A DNA stretch of 52,338 nucleotides from Janthinobacterium sp. (GTDB taxonomy: Bacteria; Pseudomonadota; Gammaproteobacteria; Burkholderiales; Chitinibacteraceae): NCBI GenBank assembly GCA_025360045.1, contig JANYCY010000063.1:1-52338 (forward strand), written 5' to 3'. The position numbers and the translations under genes were made by a program. Shown piece after piece: positions 43,753 to 52,338 of this stretch. The notes beneath the pieces were generated by a model. The model did no database searches. It worked only from the letters and a program-made list of their open reading frames with translations, and was not told where the DNA came from. Position 1 is the stretch's first letter; every line of letters starts with the position of its first letter.

Positions 43753-44733
43753 ATGCGCAACTCCACTTTGAATGTGGCCTCAGTACAGTTTCAACACAAA
43801 GCTGGCGACAAGGCTTATAACCTGAGCCGCATCGCCGATTTTGCCGCCCAAGCCGCCATCCAGGGCGTGCAGCTGATCGCGTTTCCTGAAATGTGCATTA
43901 CCGGCTACTGGCATGTCACAAAGCTGAGCCGTGAAGGCGTGGCGAGCTTAGCCGAGCCGCTGCATGGGCCTTCGATCACGGCAGTAAAAAAACTGGCGCA
44001 GCAATATCAAATCGCCATTGGCGCGGGGCTGATAGAGCTTGGGGAGGATGGGCATTTTTATAATAGCTACGTGCTGTGCATGCCCGATGGCACACACCAT
44101 TGCCACCGCAAGCTGCATGCTTTTGAGCACGAATGCATACACAGCGGCAATCAATACACCGTATTTGATACCCCATGGGGAATACGCATCGCCATCCTGA
44201 TTTGCTGGGATAACAACTTAGTTGAGAACGTACGGGCCTGTGCGCTGCTTGGGGCCAGCCTGCTGCTTGCCCCGCATCAAACCGGTGGCACAAACTCGCG
44301 CAGCCCACATGGCATGAAACCCATAGCCATAGAAAAATGGCAGCAGCGCCACATTAATCCTGCCGCCATTGAAGCCGAATTCAAAGGCCCCAATGGCAGG
44401 GAATGGCTGCTGCGCTGGCTGCCCGCCAGAGCGCACGATAACGGCCTGTTTATTATTTTCAGCAATGGCGTGGGCCAGGATGAGGAAGAAATCCGCACAG
44501 GCAACGCCATGATTATTGATCCCTATGGCCGCATCATTAATGAAACCTGGCTGGCTCAGGATGCCATGGTGACCGCGGTGCTGGATTTAAACCTCGTCAA
44601 TATGAGCACCGGCCAGCGCTGGATACGTGGCCGCAGGCCGGAGCTATACACGCTGTTGACTCAGCCATCCGGCAAAGAGCTGGATGCGCGCGAGGCAAGG
44701 TTTTCTGCCGCCGCCACGCATCCTGTGGCTTAA
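43753..44733 (+). CDS. Carbon-nitrogen hydrolase family protein
   Basis: A 326-residue nitrilase-superfamily enzyme, cytoplasmic. Catalytic triad visible: Glu in AFPEMCITGYW, Lys in HRKLHAFEHE, Cys in ILICWDNNLVENVRACALLGASLLLAP. It hydrolyses an amide, carbamoyl or nitrile bond; the substrate is not known. Divergent from a LysR gene. Its TAA overlaps the stop of the convergent MocR gene. Confidence 0.9.
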   Translation: MRNSTLNVASVQFQHKAGDKAYNLSRIADFAAQAAIQGVQLIAFPEMCITGYWHVTKLSREGVASLAEPLHGPSITAVKKLAQQYQIAIGAGLIELGEDGHFYNSYVLCMPDGTHHCHRKLHAFEHECIHSGNQYTVFDTPWGIRIAILICWDNNLVENVRACALLGASLLLAPHQTGGTNSRSPHGMKPIAIEKWQQRHINPAAIEAEFKGPNGREWLLRWLPARAHDNGLFIIFSNGVGQDEEEIRTGNAMIIDPYGRIINETWLAQDAMVTAVLDLNLVNMSTGQRWIRGRRPELYTLLTQPSGKELDAREARFSAAATHPVA

Positions 44734-46178
44734 ACGCCAGCCGCTTCATCCATGATGTCCTGCGCCATTTCGCCCAGCCGCACTAAAGCCCGGATATAGC
44801 TGTCATCCAAAGGCTGGCAACAGGATAAACGCAGCGCCGAGGTATGGCGGCCGCTGGGGGAATAAAGCGGGCCGGGCGAGATGCTGATTTTCTCTGCAAT
44901 AGCGCGATGAAATAACTCAACGCTATCGCAGCTGGCAGGCAGCTCCACCCAGAATAAAAACCCGCCAGCGGACTGGGTGGCACGAGTGCCCTGTGGGAAA
45001 TACTCAGCAATTAATGCGCGCATTTTATCCACTTGAATGGCATAGCGGCGTTTGAGCTGGCGTAAATGATGATCGTAGCCGCCGGACTCCAAAAAGAGCC
45101 CCAGCGTTTCGCTCAGCACCAAAGATTCGGCTACGGAATAAGAGAATTTAAGTTTGCGGATCTGCTCGGTAAAGCGCCCGCCCTCTACCCAGCCGATTCT
45201 AAAATCAGGGGCCAGTGTCTTGGTGTAACTGGCACAAATTAACACCCAGCCCTCTTCGTCAAACGCTTTTACAGCGGGCGCAAAAGCCTCAGTAAATTGC
45301 AGTTCAGCGTAGAGCGCGTCTTCAATCAGGGGGATTTGATAACGCTTTAACAGGCCAGCCAGCCGCCGCTTGTTTTCCAGCGGCATGCTACAGCCCAGAG
45401 GGTTATGCACATTGGGCATGGCTACAATGGCCTGCAGCTGGCCATCAATCAGTAGTTGTTCCAGCGCATCGAGTGACATGCCCGTTTGTGGATCAGTCGG
45501 TATTTCAACCGCCTTTAAACCTAGGCTGCTAAACAAAGGTAACAAATTAAAGTAGGTAGGCGATTCAATTCCCACGGCATCACCATGCACACAAATGGCA
45601 CGCAAAGACAATTGCAAGGCCTCCATACAGCCATGAGTGAGCACGATGTTTTCAGCCAGCAAAGACATACCCAGCTCTACACTGCGCCGGGCAATCTGGG
45701 TGCGTAATCGCTCTGACCCCGGCGGCAAAGCATAGCTGCTGACCATGCTAGGATTTTGCCTAAGCACCTGCCCCATAATCCGCGCCAGCTTATTGCTGGG
45801 GTAAAAATCGCCCCCCTTGGGGCAGGCTAAAGCCAGATTGATATAACCCGGCGTTTGCTGAGCCAATAAAGCCGCACCGATTAAATCAAGCACCTCACCG
45901 GCCGTACCCTGTGCGGGGCTTGGCGCTGCACCTGCTTTGCCTGCTGGCAACATAGGCAGATGGCTGCGCACGTAATAGCCGGATTGCGGCCTGACCACCA
46001 CGAGGCCGCGGTCTTCCAGCATTCGATAGGCCGTGAGTACCGTATTCAAAGACAGCCTGCGGCTTTGTGCCGTTTTACGTACCGATGGCAACCGTGAGCC
46101 AGGCGGCAAAGAGCCGTGGCTGATCGCCAGCGCAAAATCATCTGCCAGCTGCTGATAAAGCGTATCCATTTGCATCAT
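44730..46178 (-). CDS. MocR family (GntR-aminotransferase) regulator
   Basis: A 482-residue fusion: GntR winged helix in the first 80 residues (GSLPPGSRLPSVRKTAQSRRLSLNTVLTAYRMLE) and a type-I PLP aminotransferase fold, with the Schiff-base lysine region SYTKTLAPDFRIGWVE. It probably binds PLP-derived ligands and controls the divergent LysE gene, whose promoter region shows repeated motifs. ATG 46178 is chosen; an upstream TTG at 46199 is possible. Confidence 0.88.
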   Translation of the reverse strand: MMQMDTLYQQLADDFALAISHGSLPPGSRLPSVRKTAQSRRLSLNTVLTAYRMLEDRGLVVVRPQSGYYVRSHLPMLPAGKAGAAPSPAQGTAGEVLDLIGAALLAQQTPGYINLALACPKGGDFYPSNKLARIMGQVLRQNPSMVSSYALPPGSERLRTQIARRSVELGMSLLAENIVLTHGCMEALQLSLRAICVHGDAVGIESPTYFNLLPLFSSLGLKAVEIPTDPQTGMSLDALEQLLIDGQLQAIVAMPNVHNPLGCSMPLENKRRLAGLLKRYQIPLIEDALYAELQFTEAFAPAVKAFDEEGWVLICASYTKTLAPDFRIGWVEGGRFTEQIRKLKFSYSVAESLVLSETLGLFLESGGYDHHLRQLKRRYAIQVDKMRALIAEYFPQGTRATQSAGGFLFWVELPASCDSVELFHRAIAEKISISPGPLYSPSGRHTSALRLSCCQPLDDSYIRALVRLGEMAQDIMDEAAGV

Positions 46179-46208
46179 AAGTACCGGGTAAGGCCGCAAT
46201 GTCTAAAT

Positions 46209-46267
46209 TGTACCCATAAAAATAAGCAAGCAATGCCACTGTAACCTTTATGACGATACTTTTATGA
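46209..46267. promoter_or_regulatory. Candidate MocR operator repeats
   Basis: TGTACCCATAAA (46209-46220), TGTAACCTTTATGA (46240-46253) and CGATACTTTTATGA (46254-46267); the last two are adjacent 14-base units matching at 10 positions. They lie between mocR and lysE. Confidence 0.4.
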
Positions 46268-46300
46268 TGAATTGCCTTTTACCTATACCGAACCAAGCCT

Positions 46301-46906
46301 ATGTTTAACCCCGCCTTACTGAGCTATGTCTCGCTGATGTCCGTTACCCCCGGCCCCAATAATCTGATGCTGGCAGCTTCTGGCGGCAATTTTGGTTTTC
46401 GCCGCAGTATTCCGCATTTATTAGGCATTAGCATTGGCCATGGCATTCAGGTGTTTATCGTTGCCGTGCTCTTGGCTTGGGTAATGGCCAGTATTAATAC
46501 GGTACGCCCAATTTTAGGCGTATTTGGCTGCGCTTATTTATTGTGGCTATCGTGGAAAATATGGAAAGCCGCATCGCCTGAAGGCAAAGAAGCCGCCAAA
46601 CCTATGAGCTTTTTAGCCGCAGCGCTATTTCAGTGGATTAATCCCAAAGCATGGGTGATGGTCATCAATACAGTGATTCTGTTTTTGCCTGCTGAGCAAA
46701 ATAGCATGCTCGCCGCAGCGGGCTTAGCCGTTTTATGTGCGCTGATTAATTTACCCTGCATCTGTATCTGGGCATGGCTGGGCGATGCATTACGCCAACA
46801 GCTATTGGTGCCAAAAAAGTTAAAACTATTTAACGGCATTATGGCCAGCCTGATGGCGATCACGGCATTCTTTTTATTGCATGGTGAATTGGCTTTATTA
46901 GCTTAG
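46301..46906 (+). CDS. LysE family translocator
   Basis: A 201-residue amino-acid exporter of the LysE/RhtB group: SVTPGPNNLMLAASGGNFGFR at the N-terminus and WINPKAWVM in the middle are family hallmarks; five to six helices. First of a group with the racemase gene (nine-base gap). Divergent from MocR. Confidence 0.9.
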   Translation: MFNPALLSYVSLMSVTPGPNNLMLAASGGNFGFRRSIPHLLGISIGHGIQVFIVAVLLAWVMASINTVRPILGVFGCAYLLWLSWKIWKAASPEGKEAAKPMSFLAAALFQWINPKAWVMVINTVILFLPAEQNSMLAAAGLAVLCALINLPCICIWAWLGDALRQQLLVPKKLKLFNGIMASLMAITAFFLLHGELALLA

Positions 46907-46915
46907 GGGAAAATA

Positions 46916-47608
46916 ATGAAAACCATCGGCATGATAGGCGGCATGAGCTGGGAATCCAGCCAGATTTATTACCAAAGAGCAAATCAGCTTATTAAAGAAA
47001 AACTAGGCGGCCTGCATTCTGCCAAAGTGATTTTGCTGAGTGTGGATTTTGCAGAAATAGCAGCACTGCAAAGCACAGGGCAATGGGATAAAGCTGGCGA
47101 AATCATGGCCCAAGCGGCTTATTCCCTGCAATTAGCCGGTGCTGATCTCATTATTTTATGTACCAATACCATGCATAAATTAGCTGCTGAAATTGAAGCG
47201 AAAATTCAGATTCCATTTCTGCATATTGCGGATGCAACCGCTGCCGCAATTAAAACAGCAGGCATTAAAAAAATTGCCCTATTGGGTACAAAATTCACCA
47301 TGGAGCAAGATTTTTACTGTGGCAGATTAAGCAAGCTGCACCAGCTTGAAGTCATTACCCCAGAAGAAGCTGGCCGCAATAGAGTGCACGATATTATTTA
47401 TCAGGAGCTTTGCCAAGGCATTGTGAAAGAATCATCCAGACAAGAATATATTGCCATCATTAATCAGCTGATCGAGCAAGGTGCAGAAGGGGTAATACTA
47501 GGCTGCACAGAAATTACCATGCTAATTAAACAGCAGGATGTGGATATCCCGATATTTGATACCACCGAGCTGCATATACGCCATGCGATTCATACAGCCT
47601 GCGCCTGA
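46916..47608 (+). CDS. Aspartate/glutamate racemase family protein
   Basis: A 230-residue cofactor-independent racemase fold with the two catalytic cysteines in CTNTMHK (about residue 82) and GCTEIT (about 195). MIGGMSWESSQIYYQRAN is typical of the YgeA-like amino acid racemase group. It follows lysE closely; a joint role in amino acid conversion and export is inferred. Confidence 0.88.
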   Translation: MKTIGMIGGMSWESSQIYYQRANQLIKEKLGGLHSAKVILLSVDFAEIAALQSTGQWDKAGEIMAQAAYSLQLAGADLIILCTNTMHKLAAEIEAKIQIPFLHIADATAAAIKTAGIKKIALLGTKFTMEQDFYCGRLSKLHQLEVITPEEAGRNRVHDIIYQELCQGIVKESSRQEYIAIINQLIEQGAEGVILGCTEITMLIKQQDVDIPIFDTTELHIRHAIHTACA

Positions 47609-47631
47609 TACGCAACTGCTTTGGAATAATA

Positions 47632-48165
47632 ATGAATATAAAACTAAATACGCTCATTTTAAGAACATTCAGGCCCGATGATTTAGGCTTTGTTTTTTCT
47701 GGCTTGTCTCACCCTGATGTCATCAAACACTATGGCATTTCGTATTCAACAGAAAGCGCTTGTGAAGCGCAAATGAGCTGGTATCAATCCATTGCCGAAG
47801 ATGGCACAGGCTGCTGGCTGGCCATTGAATCGGCAGGTACGCCGCTGGGCGCATTAGGGCTGAATAATATCTGCCAGGATCACAAAAATGCCGAATTAGG
47901 CTACTGGCTGTTACCCCAGCACTGGGGAAAAGGCATTATGCAGGAAGCATTGCAGGGCTTACTCAGCTATGCCTTTAATGAATTAAAGCTGCACCGCATC
48001 AGTGCCGAAGTAGAAATAGAAAATTTAAAATCGCAGCAGCTATTACAAGCCTTAGCTTTTACTTTAGAGGGCATCAGCCGGGAATGTGAAATCAAAGAAG
48101 GTGAATATATATCACTGATGAATTATTCATTACTCAGCCATGAATTAAAAAATAACAGGCCATAA
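47632..48165 (+). CDS. GNAT family N-acetyltransferase
   Basis: A 177-residue RimJ/RimL-type acetyltransferase: GYWLLPQHWGKGIMQEALQGLLSYAFNELKLHRISAEVE is the acetyl-CoA-binding core. The substrate is unknown. Third gene of the lysE group; the next GNAT starts two bases after its stop. Confidence 0.88.
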   Translation: MNIKLNTLILRTFRPDDLGFVFSGLSHPDVIKHYGISYSTESACEAQMSWYQSIAEDGTGCWLAIESAGTPLGALGLNNICQDHKNAELGYWLLPQHWGKGIMQEALQGLLSYAFNELKLHRISAEVEIENLKSQQLLQALAFTLEGISRECEIKEGEYISLMNYSLLSHELKNNRP

Positions 48166-48166
48166 G

Positions 48167-48517
48167 ATGAGTATCTATTTAGAAACAGCAAGATTAATCC
48201 TTAGACCTCTTACCGAAGCAGATAGAAGTTTCTTTAACCAGCTCCAACAACACCCAGATGTCATGCGATATGTAAGTGATCCTTTATCTGCCGATGCAAT
48301 CAATGAAAAATTTAACAGCCGCCTGCCCGCATGGACCAAACACAGCTCGCACTGGCTATGCCTAATGATTATTGATAAACACCGCAATACGCCCATTGGG
48401 ATAACTGGCTTTATGCCCGAGTGGGAGCCATATCAGCAGGCTGAAGTCGGTTTTTTATTGCACCCGAATGAGCAGGGCAAAGGCTATGGCAAAGAATCTT
48501 TACAAGCCGTAGCTTAA
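48167..48517 (+). pseudogene. GNAT N-acetyltransferase, C-terminally truncated
   Basis: 116 residues of a RimJ/RimL-type GNAT (LETARLILRPLTEADRSFF, EVGFLLHPNEQGKGYGKESLQAV) that stops right after the acetyl-CoA loop, where related proteins continue for 50 or more residues. The stop lies 11 bases before a REP-like sequence (48529-48556). Probably a broken copy. Confidence 0.6.
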
Positions 48518-48528
48518 GCATCTTCACT

Positions 48529-48556
48529 CTCAGGAGCAGCTTTAACCGCTACTGAG
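48529..48556. repeat. REP-like hairpin with CTCAG/CTGAG ends
   Basis: CTCAGGAGCAGCTTTAACC... resembles the REP arm at 11667-11688 with substitutions and is closed by CTCAG/CTGAG. The 181-base region to acs holds nothing else I can support. Confidence 0.45.
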
Positions 48557-48698
48557 AAAATATGCTAAATGCGTAAAACCCTCACATCAGCCTTTCTGAT
48601 TCACCCCATCAAAAAACACGATTAGCCTTGTAAAAGGTGCGCTGATACTCTGGGTTTGATCCGATTTATCTGACTATCTCTGCAAGAAGGAAGCCTAA

Positions 48699-50669
48699 AT
48701 GAGCAGCATTGATTCCGTACTTAAGGAAACCCGTCTGTTTCCACCTTCCGACGATTTCCGTACTAAAGCAAATGTATCCGGCATGGAGGGTTATCACACC
48801 CTTTGCGAGAAAGCCAATAGCGATTATCAAGGCTTTTGGGGCGATCTAGCACGCGAGTTAGTCAGCTGGCGCAAGCCTTTTACCAAGGTATTGGACGAAT
48901 CGAATGCGCCGTTTTTCAAGTGGTTTGAAGACGGTGAAATGAATGTGTCTTACAACTGCTTAGACCGTCACCTTGAAAGCAAAGCGAATAAAGTAGCGAT
49001 TATTTTTGAAGCAGACGATGGCTCAGTCTCCCGCGTAACTTACCGCGAGCTGTATCACCGCGTTTGCCAATTCGCCAATGGCTTAAAGAGCCTTGGCGTG
49101 GTGAAAGGTGACCGCGTGGTGATCTACATGCCGCACACCGTGGAAGCGATTATCGCGATGCAGGCCTGCGCCCGCATCGGCGCGATTCACTCGGTAGTAT
49201 TCGGCGGTTTCTCTGCGGGCGCGCTGCGTGATCGCATCCAAGATGCAGCGGCCAAGATTGTGATTACCGCCAATGAATCGGTACGCGGCGGCAAAGCCAC
49301 ACCACTGAAAGCCATGACAGACGAAGCGCTGGGCATTGGCAATTGTGAATCCGTCGAAAAAGTCATCGTATTCCAGCGCACCGGCACCAAGCCAGATCAC
49401 TGGAGCGAGAGCAATAATGTATGGTGGCACCAGCTAGTTAAAGGCCTGCCCGATGTATGCGAGCCAGAATGGATGAATGCCGAAGATCCACTCTTCGTGC
49501 TGTATACCTCCGGCTCTACTGGCAAGCCTAAGGGCATCCAGCACTCCAGCGCAGGCTACTTCCTTGGCACGCAAGTATCGATGAAATGGGTATTCGATTA
49601 CAAAGAAGACGATGTGTACTGGTGCACGGCCGACGTGGGCTGGATTACCGGCCACAGCTATATTGCTTACGGCCCGCTGGGTATCGGCGCCACACAAGTG
49701 GTGTTTGAAGGCGTGCCAACCTACCCGGATGCTGGCCGCTTCTGGGCAATGATAGAAAAACACCAAGTCACCACCTTTTACACCGCGCCGACCGCGATTA
49801 GGTCCTTGATTAAACTGGGTGGTGATCTGCCTAAGCAATACGATTTAAGCAGCCTGCGCCTCTTGGGCACGGTGGGTGAGCCGATTAATCCTGATGCGTG
49901 GATGTGGTATCACGAAACTATCGGTGGCGGCCGTTGCCCGATTGTGGATACTTGGTGGCAGACCGAAACCGGCTCCAATATGGTGGCCCCATTGCCAGGC
50001 GCAGTAGCGACCAAACCAGGCTCTTGCACGCTGCCACTGCCAGGTATTATGACGGCGATTGTGGACGAATCTGGCGCGCCGGTAGAGCCAGGCAAGGGCG
50101 GATCGCTGGTGATTACCCGCCCCTTCCCATCTTTGGTACGCACCATTTATAACGATGCAGCGCGCTTTAAGAGCACTTACTTCCCAGATGAATTTAACGG
50201 CAAGTTTTACCTTGCTGGTGATTCGGCGCATTACGACGAGCACGGCTATATCTGGATTATGGGCCGCATCGACGACGTGCTGAATGTATCTGGCCACCGC
50301 CTTGGCACCATGGAAATTGAATCGGCTCTGGCCGCCAACCCACTGGTCGCAGAAGCCGCCGTAGTAGGCAGACCGCACGAAATCAAGGGCGAATCAGTCG
50401 TGGCCTTTGTGGTGCTCAAGGGCGATCGCCCAGAAGGTGAAGCAGGCAAGTTGATAGCCAAGCAGCTACGCGAATGGGTAGCGCACGAGATCGGCAAAAT
50501 TGCTCAGCCCGATGAAATTCGCTTTGGCGACAATCTACCTAAAACCCGCTCCGGTAAAATCATGCGCCGCCTGCTCAGAAATATCGCCAAGGGTGAAGAA
50601 ATCACTCAAGATATTTCCACACTAGAAAACCCAGCAATCCTAGAACAACTGCGCCACAGCGCGCTGTAA
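48699..50669 (+). CDS. acs: Acetyl-CoA synthetase
   Basis: A 656-residue AMP-forming enzyme converting acetate, ATP and CoA to acetyl-CoA. ANL motifs [11 protein letters not shown] (about residue 268), WWQTETGS, and the acetylation-regulated lysine in TRSGKIMRR (about 616-624). Works with ActP, 11 kb upstream. GAAGGAAG precedes the ATG. Strong terminator follows. Confidence 0.96.
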   Translation: MSSIDSVLKETRLFPPSDDFRTKANVSGMEGYHTLCEKANSDYQGFWGDLARELVSWRKPFTKVLDESNAPFFKWFEDGEMNVSYNCLDRHLESKANKVAIIFEADDGSVSRVTYRELYHRVCQFANGLKSLGVVKGDRVVIYMPHTVEAIIAMQACARIGAIHSVVFGGFSAGALRDRIQDAAAKIVITANESVRGGKATPLKAMTDEALGIGNCESVEKVIVFQRTGTKPDHWSESNNVWWHQLVKGLPDVCEPEWMNAEDPLFVLYTSGSTGKPKGIQHSSAGYFLGTQVSMKWVFDYKEDDVYWCTADVGWITGHSYIAYGPLGIGATQVVFEGVPTYPDAGRFWAMIEKHQVTTFYTAPTAIRSLIKLGGDLPKQYDLSSLRLLGTVGEPINPDAWMWYHETIGGGRCPIVDTWWQTETGSNMVAPLPGAVATKPGSCTLPLPGIMTAIVDESGAPVEPGKGGSLVITRPFPSLVRTIYNDAARFKSTYFPDEFNGKFYLAGDSAHYDEHGYIWIMGRIDDVLNVSGHRLGTMEIESALAANPLVAEAAVVGRPHEIKGESVVAFVVLKGDRPEGEAGKLIAKQLREWVAHEIGKIAQPDEIRFGDNLPKTRSGKIMRRLLRNIAKGEEITQDISTLENPAILEQLRHSAL

Positions 50670-50722
50670 ACGGCGAGTACTTATAAAAACCGCTTACTAA
50701 GAACTGCGTCACGGCAGCTTTT

Positions 50723-50755
50723 AAGGCCCCGAATCAGATTCGGGGCCTTTTTTTT
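50723..50755 (+). terminator. Terminator of acs
   Basis: 12-base stem AAGGCCCCGAAT / ATTCGGGGCCTT, three-base loop, eight T. Confidence 0.92.
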
Positions 50756-50880
50756 AAGCAAAAATAGATGACCACTTGCAAGCCCTAATCCCCTTCAGAT
50801 TCTAAGGTGACCATAAGCGCTGCGCATTGCACCAGCAATCGAAAACAGATCAATCAGCAGCAAGCTAAAAGCATGATGAT

Positions 50881-51924
50881 TTACACCCGCCATTGCCCAT
50901 CGATATAGACATTTTCATCGCCTAAATACACGCCCGTTGCCGCAACAAATACATCGATATGGAAACGCGTGTCTTTGCGTTTAAATTGCGGCTTGTTATA
51001 GCTGCCGTGCTTAGCGCCAAGCGATAGATGAATGCCGCATTGCCGCTCAAACGTACCGATATCGCTCACGGTTCGCTCGCGGCTAAAGGCACGATTGAGG
51101 CCCAAGCCCAATTCACGCACCCATACTTCGCCTTCCACCGCGCGGATTTTGGCCAGTACTTCATCAAAATATGGCGTACTGTTTTCTACCCCAATCACAC
51201 AGCCTTGCTCAACAATCAAAGTAATCGGCAGGGCTGGAAAATTGCAATGAAAGCTAGTATCCCCAAACACAAAAATATCGGCGCGGCCGCTCAGCTGCGT
51301 TAAATCACGCGCCTCAGTAAACACCTCACCAATCGGGAACTGCCCACCAATATGCTTCATTTGGCGGTAATCGCCGACATTCAACTTAGCGCCCTCAAGT
51401 GGCCCCGCATAGATCAGCTCATGGCCCTCGCCGCTGCTGATACGCGCATACGGAGCCGCATTAATCCGCGCCTGCAAGGCCGCGCCCGTGCCGCGATAAT
51501 ATGCGGCATCGTAAGCCAGCGCTTCGATATACAAAGGCGCTTCATCCGCCACCATGCGCGCCAAATGCACGTGCTCGATCACTTTTAACTCTTGATTAAA
51601 CAACTGTACCCGCAAGCGATAGGCATCGAGGCGAAAATGCGTCGACTGAATCAACACCACCAAAGCCCTCGCAGGCTGAGCATGAAACGCCGCCATCACC
51701 GCATCGTTATCAACGCAGCTGATTTCAATCACCTGCGCGCTAGGCAAAGCCAGCTGATAACTATCGGCCAGCACCTGCGCCAAAGGGCATTCAACATCGT
51801 AAACAATCAAGGCGGCTTCATCGCTGCGATGACCAATCGCCACGCTGACAATATCGCGCACATTTGTGGCCGCCGCAGCACGGTGCTGAGCATTCAATTC
51901 GCAGTAATGGGGAGTATTTATCAT
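50881..51924 (-). CDS. M29-like (thermophilic aminopeptidase T family) metallopeptidase
   Basis: A 347-residue protein resembling the leucyl aminopeptidase/aminopeptidase T (M29) family. Likely metal ligands are in GGQFPIGEVFTEARD (about residue 200), SDIGTFERQCGIHLSLGAKHGSYN (about 285) and RFHIDVFV (about 320). Amino-terminal peptide hydrolysis is inferred from family. Monocistronic, with a non-coding region both sides. Confidence 0.72.
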   Translation of the reverse strand: MINTPHYCELNAQHRAAAATNVRDIVSVAIGHRSDEAALIVYDVECPLAQVLADSYQLALPSAQVIEISCVDNDAVMAAFHAQPARALVVLIQSTHFRLDAYRLRVQLFNQELKVIEHVHLARMVADEAPLYIEALAYDAAYYRGTGAALQARINAAPYARISSGEGHELIYAGPLEGAKLNVGDYRQMKHIGGQFPIGEVFTEARDLTQLSGRADIFVFGDTSFHCNFPALPITLIVEQGCVIGVENSTPYFDEVLAKIRAVEGEVWVRELGLGLNRAFSRERTVSDIGTFERQCGIHLSLGAKHGSYNKPQFKRKDTRFHIDVFVAATGVYLGDENVYIDGQWRV

Positions 51925-52070
51925 TGGGAGTGCTTCTATGCGTGATTCAACAATGGCGACACCTTAACGCAAGGATTCAGCTATGTAAAAAAACCTGAGC
52001 TTTGAAGTACGTAGGGTGCGGGGATATGGGGGCTCACGGGGGAAAGCTAGGGCATAGGGTGTATGGTTTT

Positions 52071-52132
52071 GTGGGGCGGGTGAAGCCCGCGTATTTTTCA
52101 GCATCGCTAGCTGGCTTCACCCCATATGCGTT
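52071..52132. repeat. Degenerate REP pair of the second type
   Basis: GTGGGGCGGGTGAAGCCCG at 52071-52089 and GGCTTCACCCC near 52112, facing each other as in 37832-37890. Confidence 0.55.
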
Positions 52133-52142
52133 AAGCAAAATC

Positions 52143-52338
52143 AAAAAGACCTTTTTAGTGCCTTCGGCACGTTGATTTTGGAGCGGTAGCCACCGCGGGG
52201 GCCTTCCTTTCTTGAACGGCCAAGAAACGAAGCCAAAGAAGGCCGCCCCACGAAACACGAAGGCCCCTGCACTGCGGACAATCGAGTCGGCGGCAGGCGG
52301 GATTGGCTCGCTGCCTCGCTCCCTGGCCGAAACCCCGC
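52143..52338. repeat. GC-rich dispersed repeat, copy 2 (cut by window edge)
   Basis: Inverted relative to 29944-30329 and uninterrupted: GTGCCTTCGGCAC hairpin, GTTGATTTTGGAGCGG, GGGGCCTTCCTTTCTTGAA, CGAAGGCCCC, CCGAAACCCCG. It shows the empty site of the 184-base element. A small minus-strand frame across it is not a gene. Bases 51925-52070 hold nothing else supportable. Confidence 0.8.

Noticed and set aside
52034-52258. Minus-strand frame of 74 codons at the right edge
   Set aside because: It is a reading through the GC-rich repeat and the degenerate REP pair; not conserved in the other copy.

Overview
The window looks like chromosome of a Gram-negative, motile betaproteobacterium, most likely Neisseriales (Chromobacteriaceae-like; an Iodobacter-like organism is my guess from gene order and protein style, not a search result). 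The support is the tmk-holB-pilZ-tatD order, BamD/RluD/PgeF, the fliK-R / flhB-A-F-G blocks, a pyruvate/peptide-type CstA with its YbdD partner, and ActP/Acs. Base composition is near 50% GC by eye (not computed). There is no rRNA operon, prophage, integrase, transposase gene or CRISPR array.

Layout. 1-5.4 kb: a DoxX membrane protein, a start-less GIN-domain remnant, then the minus-strand run tmk-holB-pilZ-tatD-MBL hydrolase, preceded by a tRNA operon (Ala-Glu-Arg-Glu) with a recognisable promoter and terminator. 5.4-12.8 kb: bamD diverging from rluD-pgeF, a ZIP metal transporter, cstA-ybdD, a palindromic REP-type element, a small membrane protein and folE2 with its own promoter and terminator. 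12.9-24.8 kb: flagellar export and switch genes, fliKLMNOPQR on the minus strand from a consensus sigma-54 promoter, diverging from flhB-flhA-flhF-flhG. 24.8-28.0 kb: genes unrelated to motility (fatty acid hydroxylase family protein, PEP-CTERM protein, a collapsed Mla/MCE-type transport operon). 28.2-29.7 kb: fliA and motC, without the usual motD. 29.7-30.4 kb: a repeat field containing a 184-bp palindromic miniature element with terminal inverted repeats and a 9-bp target duplication. 30.4-34.4 kb: acyltransferase, ftsK, rpmB-rpmG. 34.5-37.7 kb: LysR regulator and the yjcH-actP acetate uptake operon. 38-48.5 kb: accessory genes: a phytase-like lipoprotein, an AraC/GyrI regulator with an MGMT-like partner, LysR-controlled small exporter, LysR with a carbon-nitrogen hydrolase, MocR with a LysE exporter, an Asp/Glu racemase family protein, two GNATs (one truncated). 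48.7-50.7 kb: acs. 50.9-51.9 kb: M29-type aminopeptidase. 52-52.3 kb: repeats again.

How it works together: most of the window serves flagellar assembly (export gate FlhA/FlhB/FliOPQR, C-ring FliM/FliN, FliL, FliK, placement by FlhF/FlhG, sigma-28 FliA, stator MotC). ActP plus Acs give acetate uptake and activation, although they lie 11 kb apart. I found no clearly new multi-gene system. The strongest unusual signals are the miniature element with its target duplication, the nested palindromic repeat families, a tandem duplication of the 3' end of fliM, an FlhG that lacks both Walker-A lysines, and the deletion-like relic of an MCE transporter operon.
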